Origin: DATELY01 sp035276085
GTDB taxonomy: Bacteria > Pseudomonadota > Gammaproteobacteria > Steroidobacterales > Steroidobacteraceae
NCBI GenBank assembly: GCA_035276085.1
Contig: DATELY010000189.1
Location: forward strand, 1 to 48,197
Direction of reading: 5' to 3'
Length of the DNA stretch: 48,197 bases
A program made the translations under genes and the position numbers. Positions 8,441 through 15,649 of the stretch are shown here, piece after piece; the first letter of the stretch is position 1, and each line of letters starts with the position of its first letter. Under the pieces are notes generated by a model. That model did no database searches and was not told where the DNA came from. It saw only the letters and a program-made list of their open reading frames with translations.

Positions 8441-9280
8441 ATGACGCAGATCGAAATCAAACACCACCGCATCCGTTCCACGGACGGCCTCACGCTGGCG
8501 GTCGTGGAGGGCGGCGAGCGATCGGGCCCACCCATTCTGTTCGTGCACGGTTATTTGTTCTCGGCTGCCGCGTTCGCACGGCAGTTCGAGGGCGCGTTGA
8601 CGCGCCACCATCGCCTGATCGCGATGGATCTGCGGGGACATGGCGACTCCGAAAAGCCGCGCGATTTGGCAGCCTACGCCAATCCCGCCATTTGGGCGGA
8701 CGATGTCGCCTGCGTGCTCGATGCACTCGAAGTCGAACAGGCGATCATCGTCGGCTGGTCACTGGGTTCGCGAGTGACCCTCAACTATGCATGGCATCAC
8801 GGCTTTGCGCGGATCGCTGCGCTCAATCTCGTTGCGGCGACCCTCGCGAGGAACAGTCACGGCTCCAGCGCCAGTCTGCCGCCCCAGTTCCGCGAATTAC
8901 TGGCCCCTGAACCGGAGCTGCGCCGTATTGCCACCCGCCGCTTCGTGGAGGCCTGCAGCTTTCCAGGCGGTGAGGATTCGCAGCCTCTGCACACCTTCGC
9001 TGAGGCCGCGATGGGTGTTCCGGTCGAGGCACGCCTCGGATCGAGAGGCTGGCCCATTCTCTACGACGACGCTCTGAGCTGGATCTCCGCGCCGACACTG
9101 ATCACGCATGGCGCTCTCGACCCCCTGGTCATGGAGCGCACGGCACGGGCGCATGTGGAAGTAATTCCAGGGGCCGAGCTCGCGTTAATCGCGGATGCGG
9201 GACACCTGGTCTTCTTTCAAAGTCCCGCGCGTTTCAACGATGACTTGGCTACGCTCGCGCGCCGCGTTTTTCCTTCCTAG
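8441..9280 (+). CDS. Alpha/beta-fold hydrolase
   Basis: Serine hydrolase of 279 residues with a complete triad pattern: nucleophile elbow GWSLGSR (Ser107), acid in HGALDPLV and histidine in AGHLVFFQ. The oxyanion region is FVHGYLFSAAAF. The DLRGHGDSEKP segment is typical of haloperoxidase/carboxylesterase-like or ring-fission-product hydrolases. The ATG at 8441 is preferred over an in-frame TTG at 8423. It follows the MDR dehydrogenase by 78 bases and may belong to the same catabolic unit. Substrate unknown. Its 3' end abuts a repeat fragment at 9283. Confidence 0.85.
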   Translation: MTQIEIKHHRIRSTDGLTLAVVEGGERSGPPILFVHGYLFSAAAFARQFEGALTRHHRLIAMDLRGHGDSEKPRDLAAYANPAIWADDVACVLDALEVEQAIIVGWSLGSRVTLNYAWHHGFARIAALNLVAATLARNSHGSSASLPPQFRELLAPEPELRRIATRRFVEACSFPGGEDSQPLHTFAEAAMGVPVEARLGSRGWPILYDDALSWISAPTLITHGALDPLVMERTARAHVEVIPGAELALIADAGHLVFFQSPARFNDDLATLARRVFPS

Positions 9281-9282
9281 TC

Positions 9283-9319
9283 CGCAAGGGAGGGAACGCA
9301 ACACTCACGGTTGCGCCAG
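9283..9319. repeat. Solo arm of the 46391-46507 inverted repeat
   Basis: CGCAAGGGAGGGAACGCA at 9283-9300 matches 46490-46507 with one change. The similarity resumes as GTTGC[A/G]CCA at 9310-9318. The piece fills most of the gap between the hydrolase stop (9280) and the convergent gatB stop (9333). It also contains a small hairpin, CGCAAC (9297-9302) with GTTGCG (9310-9315). Confidence 0.6.
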
Positions 9320-9332
9320 ACTTCACCAATAC

Positions 9333-10769
9333 CTACCCCGCCAACTTCTTCTTCAACAGCTCGTTCACCTGCGCCGGATTCGCCTTGCCGCCGGTGACCT
9401 TCATCACCTGCCCCACGAAGAACCCGAACAGCTTGTCCTTGCCCGACCGATAGTCCGCGAGCTGCTTCGGATTCGCAGTCATCACTTCATCGATCACCTT
9501 CTCGATCGCGCTCGTATCGGTGATCTGTTTGAGCCCTTTCGCTGCGATGATTTCATCGGCGCTCTTGCGGTCGGCCCACATCTGCTCGAAGACCTCTTTG
9601 GCGATCTTGCCCGAGATCGTCTCGTCGACGATGCGAGCCAACAGACCCGCAAGCCGAGGGGCCGTGATGTGCGCATCCTTGATCTCGATGTTGTCCTTGT
9701 TCAGCGCACCGGAGAACTCGCCCATCACCCAATTGGCGGCGAGCTTGGCGTGACCGCCGAGACCGCGCACGACCGTCTCGTAGTATTCAGCGATCTCGCG
9801 GCTCGCGGTGAGCACACCGGCATCGTAGGCAGACAGCGTGTACTGCTCCATGAAGCGCGCGGCTTTCTGATCGGGCAGTTCAGGCAAGGTGTCGCGCACA
9901 CCGCTGATGAAGTCGGGATCGAGCACCACCGGCAACAGGTCCGGATCGGGGAAGTAGCGATAGTCATTCGCCTCTTCCTTCGATCGCAGCGTGCGCGTCT
10001 CTCCCTTGTCGGGATCGAACAGGCGCGTCTCCTGTTTCACCTTGCCGCCGCCTTCGATCAGCTCGATCTGGCGCTCGACCTCGTAGTTGATCGCCTTCTC
10101 GATGTAGCGGAAGGAATTGAGATTCTTGATCTCGCAACGCGTACCGAACTTCTCTGCCCCGAAGCGGCGCACGGAGACGTTGGCGTCGCAGCGGAAAGAG
10201 CCTTCCTGCATGTTGCCGTCGCAGATTTCCAGATAGCGCACGAGTGTGTGGATCTTCTTCATGTATGCGACGGCTTCCTTCGCCGAGCGCATGTCGGGCT
10301 CCGACACGATTTCGAGCAACGGCGTGCCGGCGCGATTCAGATCGATGCCGGACAGGCCGTGAAAGTCCTCGTGCAACGACTTGCCCGCATCCTCTTCGAG
10401 ATGCGCACGCGTGATGCCGACCGTCTTGCGTGCGCCGTCGTCCAGGATGATCTCGAGCGTGCCTTGCTCGACGATCGGCAGCTCGTACTGACTGATTTGG
10501 TAGCCCTTCGGCAAGTCGGGATAGAAGTAATTCTTGCGTGCGAACACCGAGCGGCTCGCCACACGAGCGCCGATGGCCAGACCGAACTTCACTGCCATGC
10601 GCACGGCTGCGGCATTCAACACCGGCAGCACGCCGGGATAGCCGAGGTCGATCAGATTCGCCTGCGTGTTGGGCTCAGCGCCGTAGGCGGTGGACGAGCC
10701 GGAAAAAATCTTGCTCTTCGTCGCCAGCTGCGCGTGGATCTCGAGACCGATGACTGTTTCCCAGGACAT
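9333..10769 (-). CDS. gatB: Aspartyl/glutamyl-tRNA(Asn/Gln) amidotransferase subunit B
   Basis: GatB, 478 residues, provides the tRNA-dependent kinase/amidation site of GatCAB, which converts Glu-tRNA(Gln) and Asp-tRNA(Asn) to the amidated forms. The protein opens WETVIGLEIHAQL and contains IDLGYPGVLPVLN and the FYPDLPKGYQISQYE signature. A YqeY-like C-terminal domain ends in VMKVTGGKANP. The ATG at 10769 matches the family N-terminus; a TTG two codons earlier is less likely. It is last in gatC-gatA-gatB and separated from gatA by a period-7 repeat element. Confidence 0.97.
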   Translation of the reverse strand: MSWETVIGLEIHAQLATKSKIFSGSSTAYGAEPNTQANLIDLGYPGVLPVLNAAAVRMAVKFGLAIGARVASRSVFARKNYFYPDLPKGYQISQYELPIVEQGTLEIILDDGARKTVGITRAHLEEDAGKSLHEDFHGLSGIDLNRAGTPLLEIVSEPDMRSAKEAVAYMKKIHTLVRYLEICDGNMQEGSFRCDANVSVRRFGAEKFGTRCEIKNLNSFRYIEKAINYEVERQIELIEGGGKVKQETRLFDPDKGETRTLRSKEEANDYRYFPDPDLLPVVLDPDFISGVRDTLPELPDQKAARFMEQYTLSAYDAGVLTASREIAEYYETVVRGLGGHAKLAANWVMGEFSGALNKDNIEIKDAHITAPRLAGLLARIVDETISGKIAKEVFEQMWADRKSADEIIAAKGLKQITDTSAIEKVIDEVMTANPKQLADYRSGKDKLFGFFVGQVMKVTGGKANPAQVNELLKKKLAG

Positions 10770-10787
10770 ATGCAACTCAGTATGGGG

Positions 10788-10864
10788 CGTGGGACTTGGG
10801 ACATGAGGTCAGAACGACGTTCGTCAGTGCTTGGCCCAGGTCCCACGTCTCAGGTCCCAGGCCC
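10788..10864. repeat. Inverted period-7 repeat (TGGGACN family) between gatA and gatB
   Basis: The left arm (about 10789-10810) reads as sevens: TGGGACT, TGGGACA, TGAGGTC. The right arm (about 10835-10862), read on the minus strand, gives TGGGACC, TGAGACG, TGGGACC, TGGGCC. The arms therefore face each other around about 24 bases and could fold as an imperfect hairpin. The element fills almost the whole 99-base gatA-gatB spacer. It is unlike the GCGGTTR arrays in sequence but has the same period and inverted layout. Confidence 0.65.
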
Positions 10865-10868
10865 TCGA

Positions 10869-12323
10869 TCACTCGTACGCCTTCGGTATGCGCTTGTGCC
10901 ACTCCGTCTCACGCTGATAGGCGTGCGCCGCGTTCAGGAGCTTCGCTTCAGCAAAATGAGGTCCGATCAGCTGCAAGCCAATGGGCAGCCCGTCGATGAA
11001 GCCGCAGGGAATCGACATCGCCGGCAGGCCGGCCAGATTTGCACCGATGGTGTAGATGTCGTTCAAGTACATCGTGACCGGATCGTCGACCTTCGCACCG
11101 ATGTCGAACGCCGGGGTCGGCGATGTCGGCCCCATGATCACGTCGACTCGAGTGAAGGCACGGGCGAAATCATCCGCGATCATGCGCCGAACCTTCTGCG
11201 CTTTGAGGTAGTAGGCATCGTAGTAACCCGCCGACAACACGTACGTGCCGGTCATGATGCGACGCTTCACTTCGGCACCGAACCCTTCGCCGCGTGAGCG
11301 CTCGTAAAGATCCAGAAGATCGCGCGGCTCTTCGCAGCGATAGCCGAAGCGCACGCCGTCGAAGCGCGACAGATTGGAGGAGCACTCCGCGGGAGCGACG
11401 ACGTAGTACGTCGGCACGGAGAGCGGCAGATGCGGCAGACTCACTTCCACGAGCCTGGCGCCCAGGCGTTCGTAGCTGCGCAGCGCATCCCGCACGAGCT
11501 TCGAGTTCACCTCGTCCAGCCCGGTCTCGAAGAACTCCTTCAGCACGCCGATCTTCAAACCCGCGAGCGGTGCCTTCAGCGCTGCGACGTAGTCTGGCAC
11601 CGGCACATCGACACTCGTCGAATCGCGCGGATCGAACCCCGCCATCGCCTGCAGCAGCATTGCTGCGTCCTCGACGGTCAGCGTAAGCACACCCCCCTGA
11701 TCGAGACTGGAGGCGAAGGCGATCATGCCGTAGCGGGACACACGGCCATAGGTCGGCTTGATGCCGGTCAATGAGGTGAGTGCCGCGGGCTGGCGAATCG
11801 ATCCACCCGTATCGGTACCCGTGGCTGCGGGAGCGATACGTGCAGCCACCGCAGCAGCGGAGCCACCCGAGGAACCACCCGGTACTTTCTTCAAGTCCCA
11901 CGGATTCTTCACGGGCCCGTACCAACTGGTTTCGTTCGACGAGCCCATCGCGAACTCGTCCATGTTGGTCTTGCCCAGCGTCACGGTGCCGGCTGCATTG
12001 AGCTTCTGCACCACGGTCGCATCGTAGGGGGCCACGAAATTCGACAGCATCCGCGAACCGCACGTTGTGAGAACTCCGTCCGTGCAGAAGATGTCCTTGT
12101 GTGCAATGGGCAGACCCGTGAGTGGCCCGGCCTTGCCGGTTGCCAAGGCTCGATCGGCCGCTTGCGCCTGGGCCACTGCGAGGTCGGGGGTCACGGTGAT
12201 ATACGCGTTCAACGCGGCATTGTGCTGCTCGATGCGCTTCAGGAAGTGCTGCGTGAGCTCCACGCTCGAGTAGCGCCGGGCGCGAAGGCCGGCGGAGAGT
12301 TCGGCCAAAGTCAGTGTATGCAT
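10869..12323 (-). CDS. gatA: Aspartyl/glutamyl-tRNA(Asn/Gln) amidotransferase subunit A
   Basis: GatA, 484 residues, is the glutaminase of GatCAB that releases ammonia for tRNA amidation. The amidase-signature triad is visible: Lys76 (LPIAHKDIF), cis-Ser151 (VPGGSSGGS) and nucleophile Ser175 (GTDTGGSIRQPA). The start at 12323 (MHTLTLAELSAGL) fits the family. A tandem heptamer array begins only 9 bases upstream of the start codon and occupies most of the 44-base gatC-gatA spacer, so the usual ribosome-binding position is next to repeat DNA. Full length and intact. Confidence 0.97.
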   Translation of the reverse strand: MHTLTLAELSAGLRARRYSSVELTQHFLKRIEQHNAALNAYITVTPDLAVAQAQAADRALATGKAGPLTGLPIAHKDIFCTDGVLTTCGSRMLSNFVAPYDATVVQKLNAAGTVTLGKTNMDEFAMGSSNETSWYGPVKNPWDLKKVPGGSSGGSAAAVAARIAPAATGTDTGGSIRQPAALTSLTGIKPTYGRVSRYGMIAFASSLDQGGVLTLTVEDAAMLLQAMAGFDPRDSTSVDVPVPDYVAALKAPLAGLKIGVLKEFFETGLDEVNSKLVRDALRSYERLGARLVEVSLPHLPLSVPTYYVVAPAECSSNLSRFDGVRFGYRCEEPRDLLDLYERSRGEGFGAEVKRRIMTGTYVLSAGYYDAYYLKAQKVRRMIADDFARAFTRVDVIMGPTSPTPAFDIGAKVDDPVTMYLNDIYTIGANLAGLPAMSIPCGFIDGLPIGLQLIGPHFAEAKLLNAAHAYQRETEWHKRIPKAYE

Positions 12324-12332
12324 GGAAAAGAA

Positions 12333-12360
12333 GCGGTTGGCGGTTGGCGGTTAGCGGTTG
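12333..12360. repeat. Four-unit GCGGTTR heptamer array in the gatC-gatA spacer
   Basis: Four consecutive 7-base units: GCGGTTG, GCGGTTG, GCGGTTA, GCGGTTG, followed by a partial GCG. It lies between the gatC stop (12368) and the gatA start (12323). No inverted partner array is seen nearby. It belongs to the same family as 15547-15640, 40040-40067 and 48112-48197. Confidence 0.9.
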
Positions 12361-12367
12361 GCGCTGA

Positions 12368-12658
12368 TCACTCGATGACTTTCGGCACGAGGTACAGCGA
12401 TGCCTCCACAGCCGGCGCGTTCCGTTGCAGCTTGTCGTGCTGATCGGCTTCGGAGACTTCGTCGCCACGCAGCCGCTGCACTTGATCGCCCAGCGGATGC
12501 GCCATCGGCAGCACATCGCCGGTCTCGGCGGCGCTCAGCTGCTCGACGAAGCTCAAGATGCTCGACAGGCTCTGCACATACACCGGCATCTCTTTGTCGG
12601 TGATTGCAAGACGTGCCAGGCGAGCGATGTTCGTGACGTCGGTTCGCGTCAGGCTCAT
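12368..12658 (-). CDS. gatC: Aspartyl/glutamyl-tRNA(Asn/Gln) amidotransferase subunit C
   Basis: GatC, 96 residues, is the small subunit that wraps around and stabilises the GatA-GatB interface. The N-terminal helix (DVTNIARLARLAI) and the YVQSLSSILSFVEQL coil are typical. It ends with the family-type acidic and aromatic tail (EASLYLVPKVIE). First gene of the gatCAB set, divergent from mreB with 170 bases between starts. Start ATG at 12658 fits the family. Confidence 0.95.
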   Translation of the reverse strand: MSLTRTDVTNIARLARLAITDKEMPVYVQSLSSILSFVEQLSAAETGDVLPMAHPLGDQVQRLRGDEVSEADQHDKLQRNAPAVEASLYLVPKVIE

Positions 12659-12760
12659 CGTTGTGTACTACTCTTCAAGGGGCCTCTCATTGAGGTTGCG
12701 CCGCATGCGCGAACAAGCGCAAAACCTAGGAAAAAAGCGCGCGCAATCATACACCTCGGC

Positions 12761-12789
12761 TTGCTGATTGATCTACCCGTTGTTAGAGT
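12761..12789 (+). promoter_or_regulatory. Promoter for mreB
   Basis: TTGCTG (12761-12766) and TAGAGT (12784-12789) are separated by 17 bases, about 40 bases ahead of the mreB ATG. Immediately after lies GCGGC-(9)-GCCGC-ATTTTT (12792-12816), which looks like a small terminator hairpin. It begins about where transcription should start, so its role is unclear. The region is shared with the divergent gatC. Confidence 0.5.
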
Positions 12790-12828
12790 ACGCGGCACTT
12801 TTTTGGCCGCATTTTTCCCCACGCACAC

Positions 12829-13872
12829 ATGTTCAAAAATCTCAGAGGTTATTTCTCCAATGACCTCTCGATCGACCTCGGCACAGCGAACACGCTGATC
12901 TACGTGCGTGGCAAGGGCATCGTGTTGAACGAGCCCTCCGTCGTTGCGATTCGCGAAGAGCCCGGGCGCGCGGGCAAGAAGATCGAAGCGGTCGGTCAGG
13001 AAGCGAAAAACATGCTGGGCCGCACGCCCGGTCACATTACTGCCATTCGACCGATGAAGGACGGCGTCATTGCCGATTTCACCGTCACGGAGAAGATGCT
13101 GCAGTATTTCATCGAGAAGGTGCACGGCAATCGGCTGATGCGCCCCAGCCCCCGCGTGCTCGTGTGCGTGCCGTACGGCTCGACCCAGGTCGAACGACGT
13201 GCGATTCAGGAGTCCGCTGAGGGCGCCGGTGCACGCTGGGTACGCCTGATCGAAGAGCCCATGGCGGCCGCGGTCGGTGCCGGTCTTCCGGTGCACGAGG
13301 CGCGTGGCTCGATGGTGCTCGACATCGGCGGCGGCACCTCGGAAGTGGCCGTGATCTCGTTGAACGGCATCGTCTACGCCTCCTCCGTGCGTATCGGCGG
13401 CGATCGTTTCGATGAAGCGATCATCAACTACGTACGCCGTAACTACGGCATTCTCATCGGCGAAGCCACCGCAGAGCGCGTGAAGATCGAGATCGGCTCG
13501 GCCTATCCGGGCCAGCAGGTGCAGGAAATTTCCGTGAAGGGCCGCAACCTGTCGGAAGGCGTGCCGCGCAGCTTCACGTTGAATTCAAACGAAATCCTCG
13601 AAGCATTGCAGGAGCCGCTCGCCGGCATCGTGGGCGCAGTGAAGGTTGCCCTGGAACAGACGCCGCCCGAGCTCGGTGCCGATGTCGCCGAACGCGGCAT
13701 CGTGCTGACCGGCGGTGGCGCATTGCTCCGTGACGTCGACAAGCTGCTGATGGAAGAAACCGGTCTGCCGGTCGTGGTGTCCGAAGATCCATTGACATGC
13801 GTAGCCCGGGGCGGCGGACGCATGCTGGAGCTGATCGACGAGCACGGACCGGCGCTGTTCAACCTGGAATAG
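12829..13872 (+). CDS. mreB: Rod shape-determining actin homologue MreB
   Basis: Bacterial actin, 347 residues. It forms membrane-associated filaments that place the elongation machinery. Actin-fold phosphate loops are clear: IDLGTANTLIYVRGKGIVLN near the N-terminus, LDIGGGTSEVAVIS (about 164-177) and LTGGGALLRDVDKLL near 290. The N-terminal MFKNLRGYFSND is the usual membrane-binding helix. First gene of the mreBCD-mrdA-rodA-rlpA-dacC run. A 127-base gap to mreC holds two alternative six-base-pair hairpins (13882-13906). Confidence 0.98.
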   Translation: MFKNLRGYFSNDLSIDLGTANTLIYVRGKGIVLNEPSVVAIREEPGRAGKKIEAVGQEAKNMLGRTPGHITAIRPMKDGVIADFTVTEKMLQYFIEKVHGNRLMRPSPRVLVCVPYGSTQVERRAIQESAEGAGARWVRLIEEPMAAAVGAGLPVHEARGSMVLDIGGGTSEVAVISLNGIVYASSVRIGGDRFDEAIINYVRRNYGILIGEATAERVKIEIGSAYPGQQVQEISVKGRNLSEGVPRSFTLNSNEILEALQEPLAGIVGAVKVALEQTPPELGADVAERGIVLTGGGALLRDVDKLLMEETGLPVVVSEDPLTCVARGGGRMLELIDEHGPALFNLE

Positions 13873-13999
13873 GACGGCAGATTCGCCTGGCTGTCGGCGA
13901 AGCCAGACACTCAAATCATCGGGGGCGACTCTCGCACGTGGCGCGCTGAGTAAACACCACCTTGTCAGGACGCATGCACTTCTCGCCGATTCTCTCATC

Positions 14000-15055
14000 G
14001 TGGCCACGCTGACTTCCGACAGTCGTCCGATCATTGGCCGCGGCCCGCCGCTGGGTGCGCGCTTCTTCTTTCTCGGGCTGATTTCGATTGCGGCCATGGT
14101 CGTGGACAATCGCGGCCCGCAGTTGGAAAAGATCCGCGAGTGGATCGGCCTCGGCATCCAGCCCATGTACCTCGTGGTGCAAGCGCCGCGCGCCGCGTGG
14201 GAGTGGGTGGCGGGCAGCTTCGCGGACCGCGATCGCTTGCGTAAGGAAAATGCTGGACTGCATGAGCAGCTGCGGGTGGCAAACGTGAAGCTGTTGCAAC
14301 TCGAGTCGCTTCAGGCCGAGAACGTGCGGCTCCGAGCGATCCGCACCGCGTCCGCGGATTTCGGCCAGCGCACGCTGATAGCGGAGATCATGCAGGTCGA
14401 TGTCGATCCGTTTCGTCACCGCGTCCTCATCAACAAGGGCACGGGCGATGGCGTGTTCAAAGGACAGGCCGTCATCGACGCGCATGGCATCTTCGGCCAA
14501 GTCACGCGTGCAGGCCGCTTCGCGTCCGAAGTGATCCTGATCAGCGATTCGGAGCATGCGTTGCCCGTGCAGGTGAACCGCAATGGGATTCGCTCGATTG
14601 CCGTCGGCATGGGCGACTTGCACAAGCTCACACTGCCCTTCCTGACAGTGGATGCCGACGTGCGACCCAACGATCTGCTCGTGTCATCCGGTCTCGGCGG
14701 CATCTATCCCGCAGGCTATCCCGTCGCGCGCGTTGCGACCGTGAAACGCGATCCGGCAGAAACCTTTGCAGTCGTCGAGGCAAAACCACTGGCGCAGCTC
14801 GATCGCACGCGCGAAGTGTTGCTGATCGGGTTCGATCAGAGGCAGAAGGCAGAACTCCCCGCTGGCGCGGCAGGCCCAGCTCCCGCTTCAAGGCCGACAA
14901 AGACTGAACCCGCAGGTCGATCTCCGACGCCACCGCCTTCGGCTACGTCAGCTCAGCCGACGCCAGCTCCGACTTCAACTGCGACGCCAGCTCCGACTCC
15001 AGCTCCGGCCCCACCCGCCACAACGGCGCCGCCTGCACCTGAGAGGACTCAATGA
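14000..15055 (+). CDS. mreC: Rod shape-determining protein MreC
   Basis: Inner-membrane protein with a periplasmic body that activates PBP2/RodA. It is 351 residues: short cytoplasmic lead, one membrane helix (about 20-37, LGARFFFLGLISIAAMVV), a coiled coil (about 70-110) and two beta domains. The C-terminal tail (about 285-351) is a Pro/Ala/Thr low-complexity segment, encoded by near-repeated GACGCCAGCTCC-type words. A GTG at 14000 is used because no ATG lies in frame nearby; the ribosome-binding site is weak. The stop overlaps the mreD ATG by four bases. Confidence 0.93.
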   Translation: MATLTSDSRPIIGRGPPLGARFFFLGLISIAAMVVDNRGPQLEKIREWIGLGIQPMYLVVQAPRAAWEWVAGSFADRDRLRKENAGLHEQLRVANVKLLQLESLQAENVRLRAIRTASADFGQRTLIAEIMQVDVDPFRHRVLINKGTGDGVFKGQAVIDAHGIFGQVTRAGRFASEVILISDSEHALPVQVNRNGIRSIAVGMGDLHKLTLPFLTVDADVRPNDLLVSSGLGGIYPAGYPVARVATVKRDPAETFAVVEAKPLAQLDRTREVLLIGFDQRQKAELPAGAAGPAPASRPTKTEPAGRSPTPPPSATSAQPTPAPTSTATPAPTPAPAPPATTAPPAPERTQ

Positions 15056-15531
15056 GCGGGAGCGACGGCGGCCGCTGGCGGCAGATCATCACGGTGATCC
15101 TCGGTGTGATTTTGGCGGTGGTCCAATTACCTGCGCCGATAGCGCCCTTCCGCCCCGACTTCCTGCTGCTGTTCGTGATCTATTGGTCGTTGAGCGCACC
15201 GCGCATCTCGGGGCTCACGTTCGCGTGGTTCTGCGGCCTCTTGATGGACGTGCACCAGGGCACGGTGCTGGGACAGCATGCTTTCGGGTTTCTCTTCGTC
15301 GCCTTCGTCACGCACCGGGTGCAGTTGCGGATGCGGATTTTCCCGGTGTGGCAGCAAGCGTTCACCGTGTTCATGCTGCTGGCCGTCTACCGTTTCTGGG
15401 TCTACTGGATCGATGGCATCACGGGACAAGCGGATGCCTCCTGGACACGCTGGGTTCCCGTCATCACGGGCGCGCTGCTGTGGCCGCTGCTGGTCGGCGT
15501 GATGGATACCTGGAACCGACGCCGCGGCTAA
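15052..15531 (+). CDS. mreD: Rod shape-determining protein MreD
   Basis: Small polytopic inner-membrane protein of 159 residues, the third part of MreBCD. About five hydrophobic segments are visible, with PIAPFRPDFLLLFVIYWSL near the start and the family-typical FCGLLMDVHQGTVLGQHAFG. The start overlaps the mreC stop (ATGA), implying translational coupling. After its stop, the heptamer hairpin 15547-15640 separates it from mrdA. Confidence 0.93.
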   Translation: MSGSDGGRWRQIITVILGVILAVVQLPAPIAPFRPDFLLLFVIYWSLSAPRISGLTFAWFCGLLMDVHQGTVLGQHAFGFLFVAFVTHRVQLRMRIFPVWQQAFTVFMLLAVYRFWVYWIDGITGQADASWTRWVPVITGALLWPLLVGVMDTWNRRRG

Positions 15532-15546
15532 TTTATGGGAAGCGAA

Positions 15547-15640
15547 GCGGTTGGCGGTTGGCGGTTGGCGGTTAGCTCGGAGCGACCTGCCCGGGCGCGC
15601 GCGCTTCCTTGCCAACCGCTAACCGCTAACCGCTAACCGC
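15547..15640. repeat. Facing GCGGTTR heptamer arrays (long hairpin) between mreD and mrdA
   Basis: The left array at 15547-15574 has three GCGGTTG units and one GCGGTTA. The right array at 15613-15640 is in the opposite orientation, CAACCGC then three TAACCGC. The arms can pair over about 28 bases, with A/G variants as the only mismatches, around a 38-base GC-rich loop. It fills nearly the whole 118-base spacer inside the operon, ending 9 bases before the mrdA ATG. There is no T-run, so it is more likely to affect mRNA stability or processing, or partial readthrough, than to terminate transcription. Confidence 0.9.
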
Positions 15641-15649
15641 CCTCCTTCC

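Noticed and set aside
9195..11297. A 700-codon plus-strand open frame across gatB and the end of gatA
   Set aside because: It is antisense to two full-length, motif-complete Gat genes. The translation is Arg/His/Leu/Asp-rich with no family signature, as expected for the mirror of a GC-rich gene.
12792..12816. Intrinsic terminator GCGGC-(9)-GCCGC-ATTTTT
   Set aside because: It lies at or just after the predicted mreB transcription start, with no gene ending upstream on the plus strand. The stem is only five base pairs.
15547..15640. CRISPR-like array
   Set aside because: Units are 7 bases with no spacers between them, and the two blocks are inverted, not direct.
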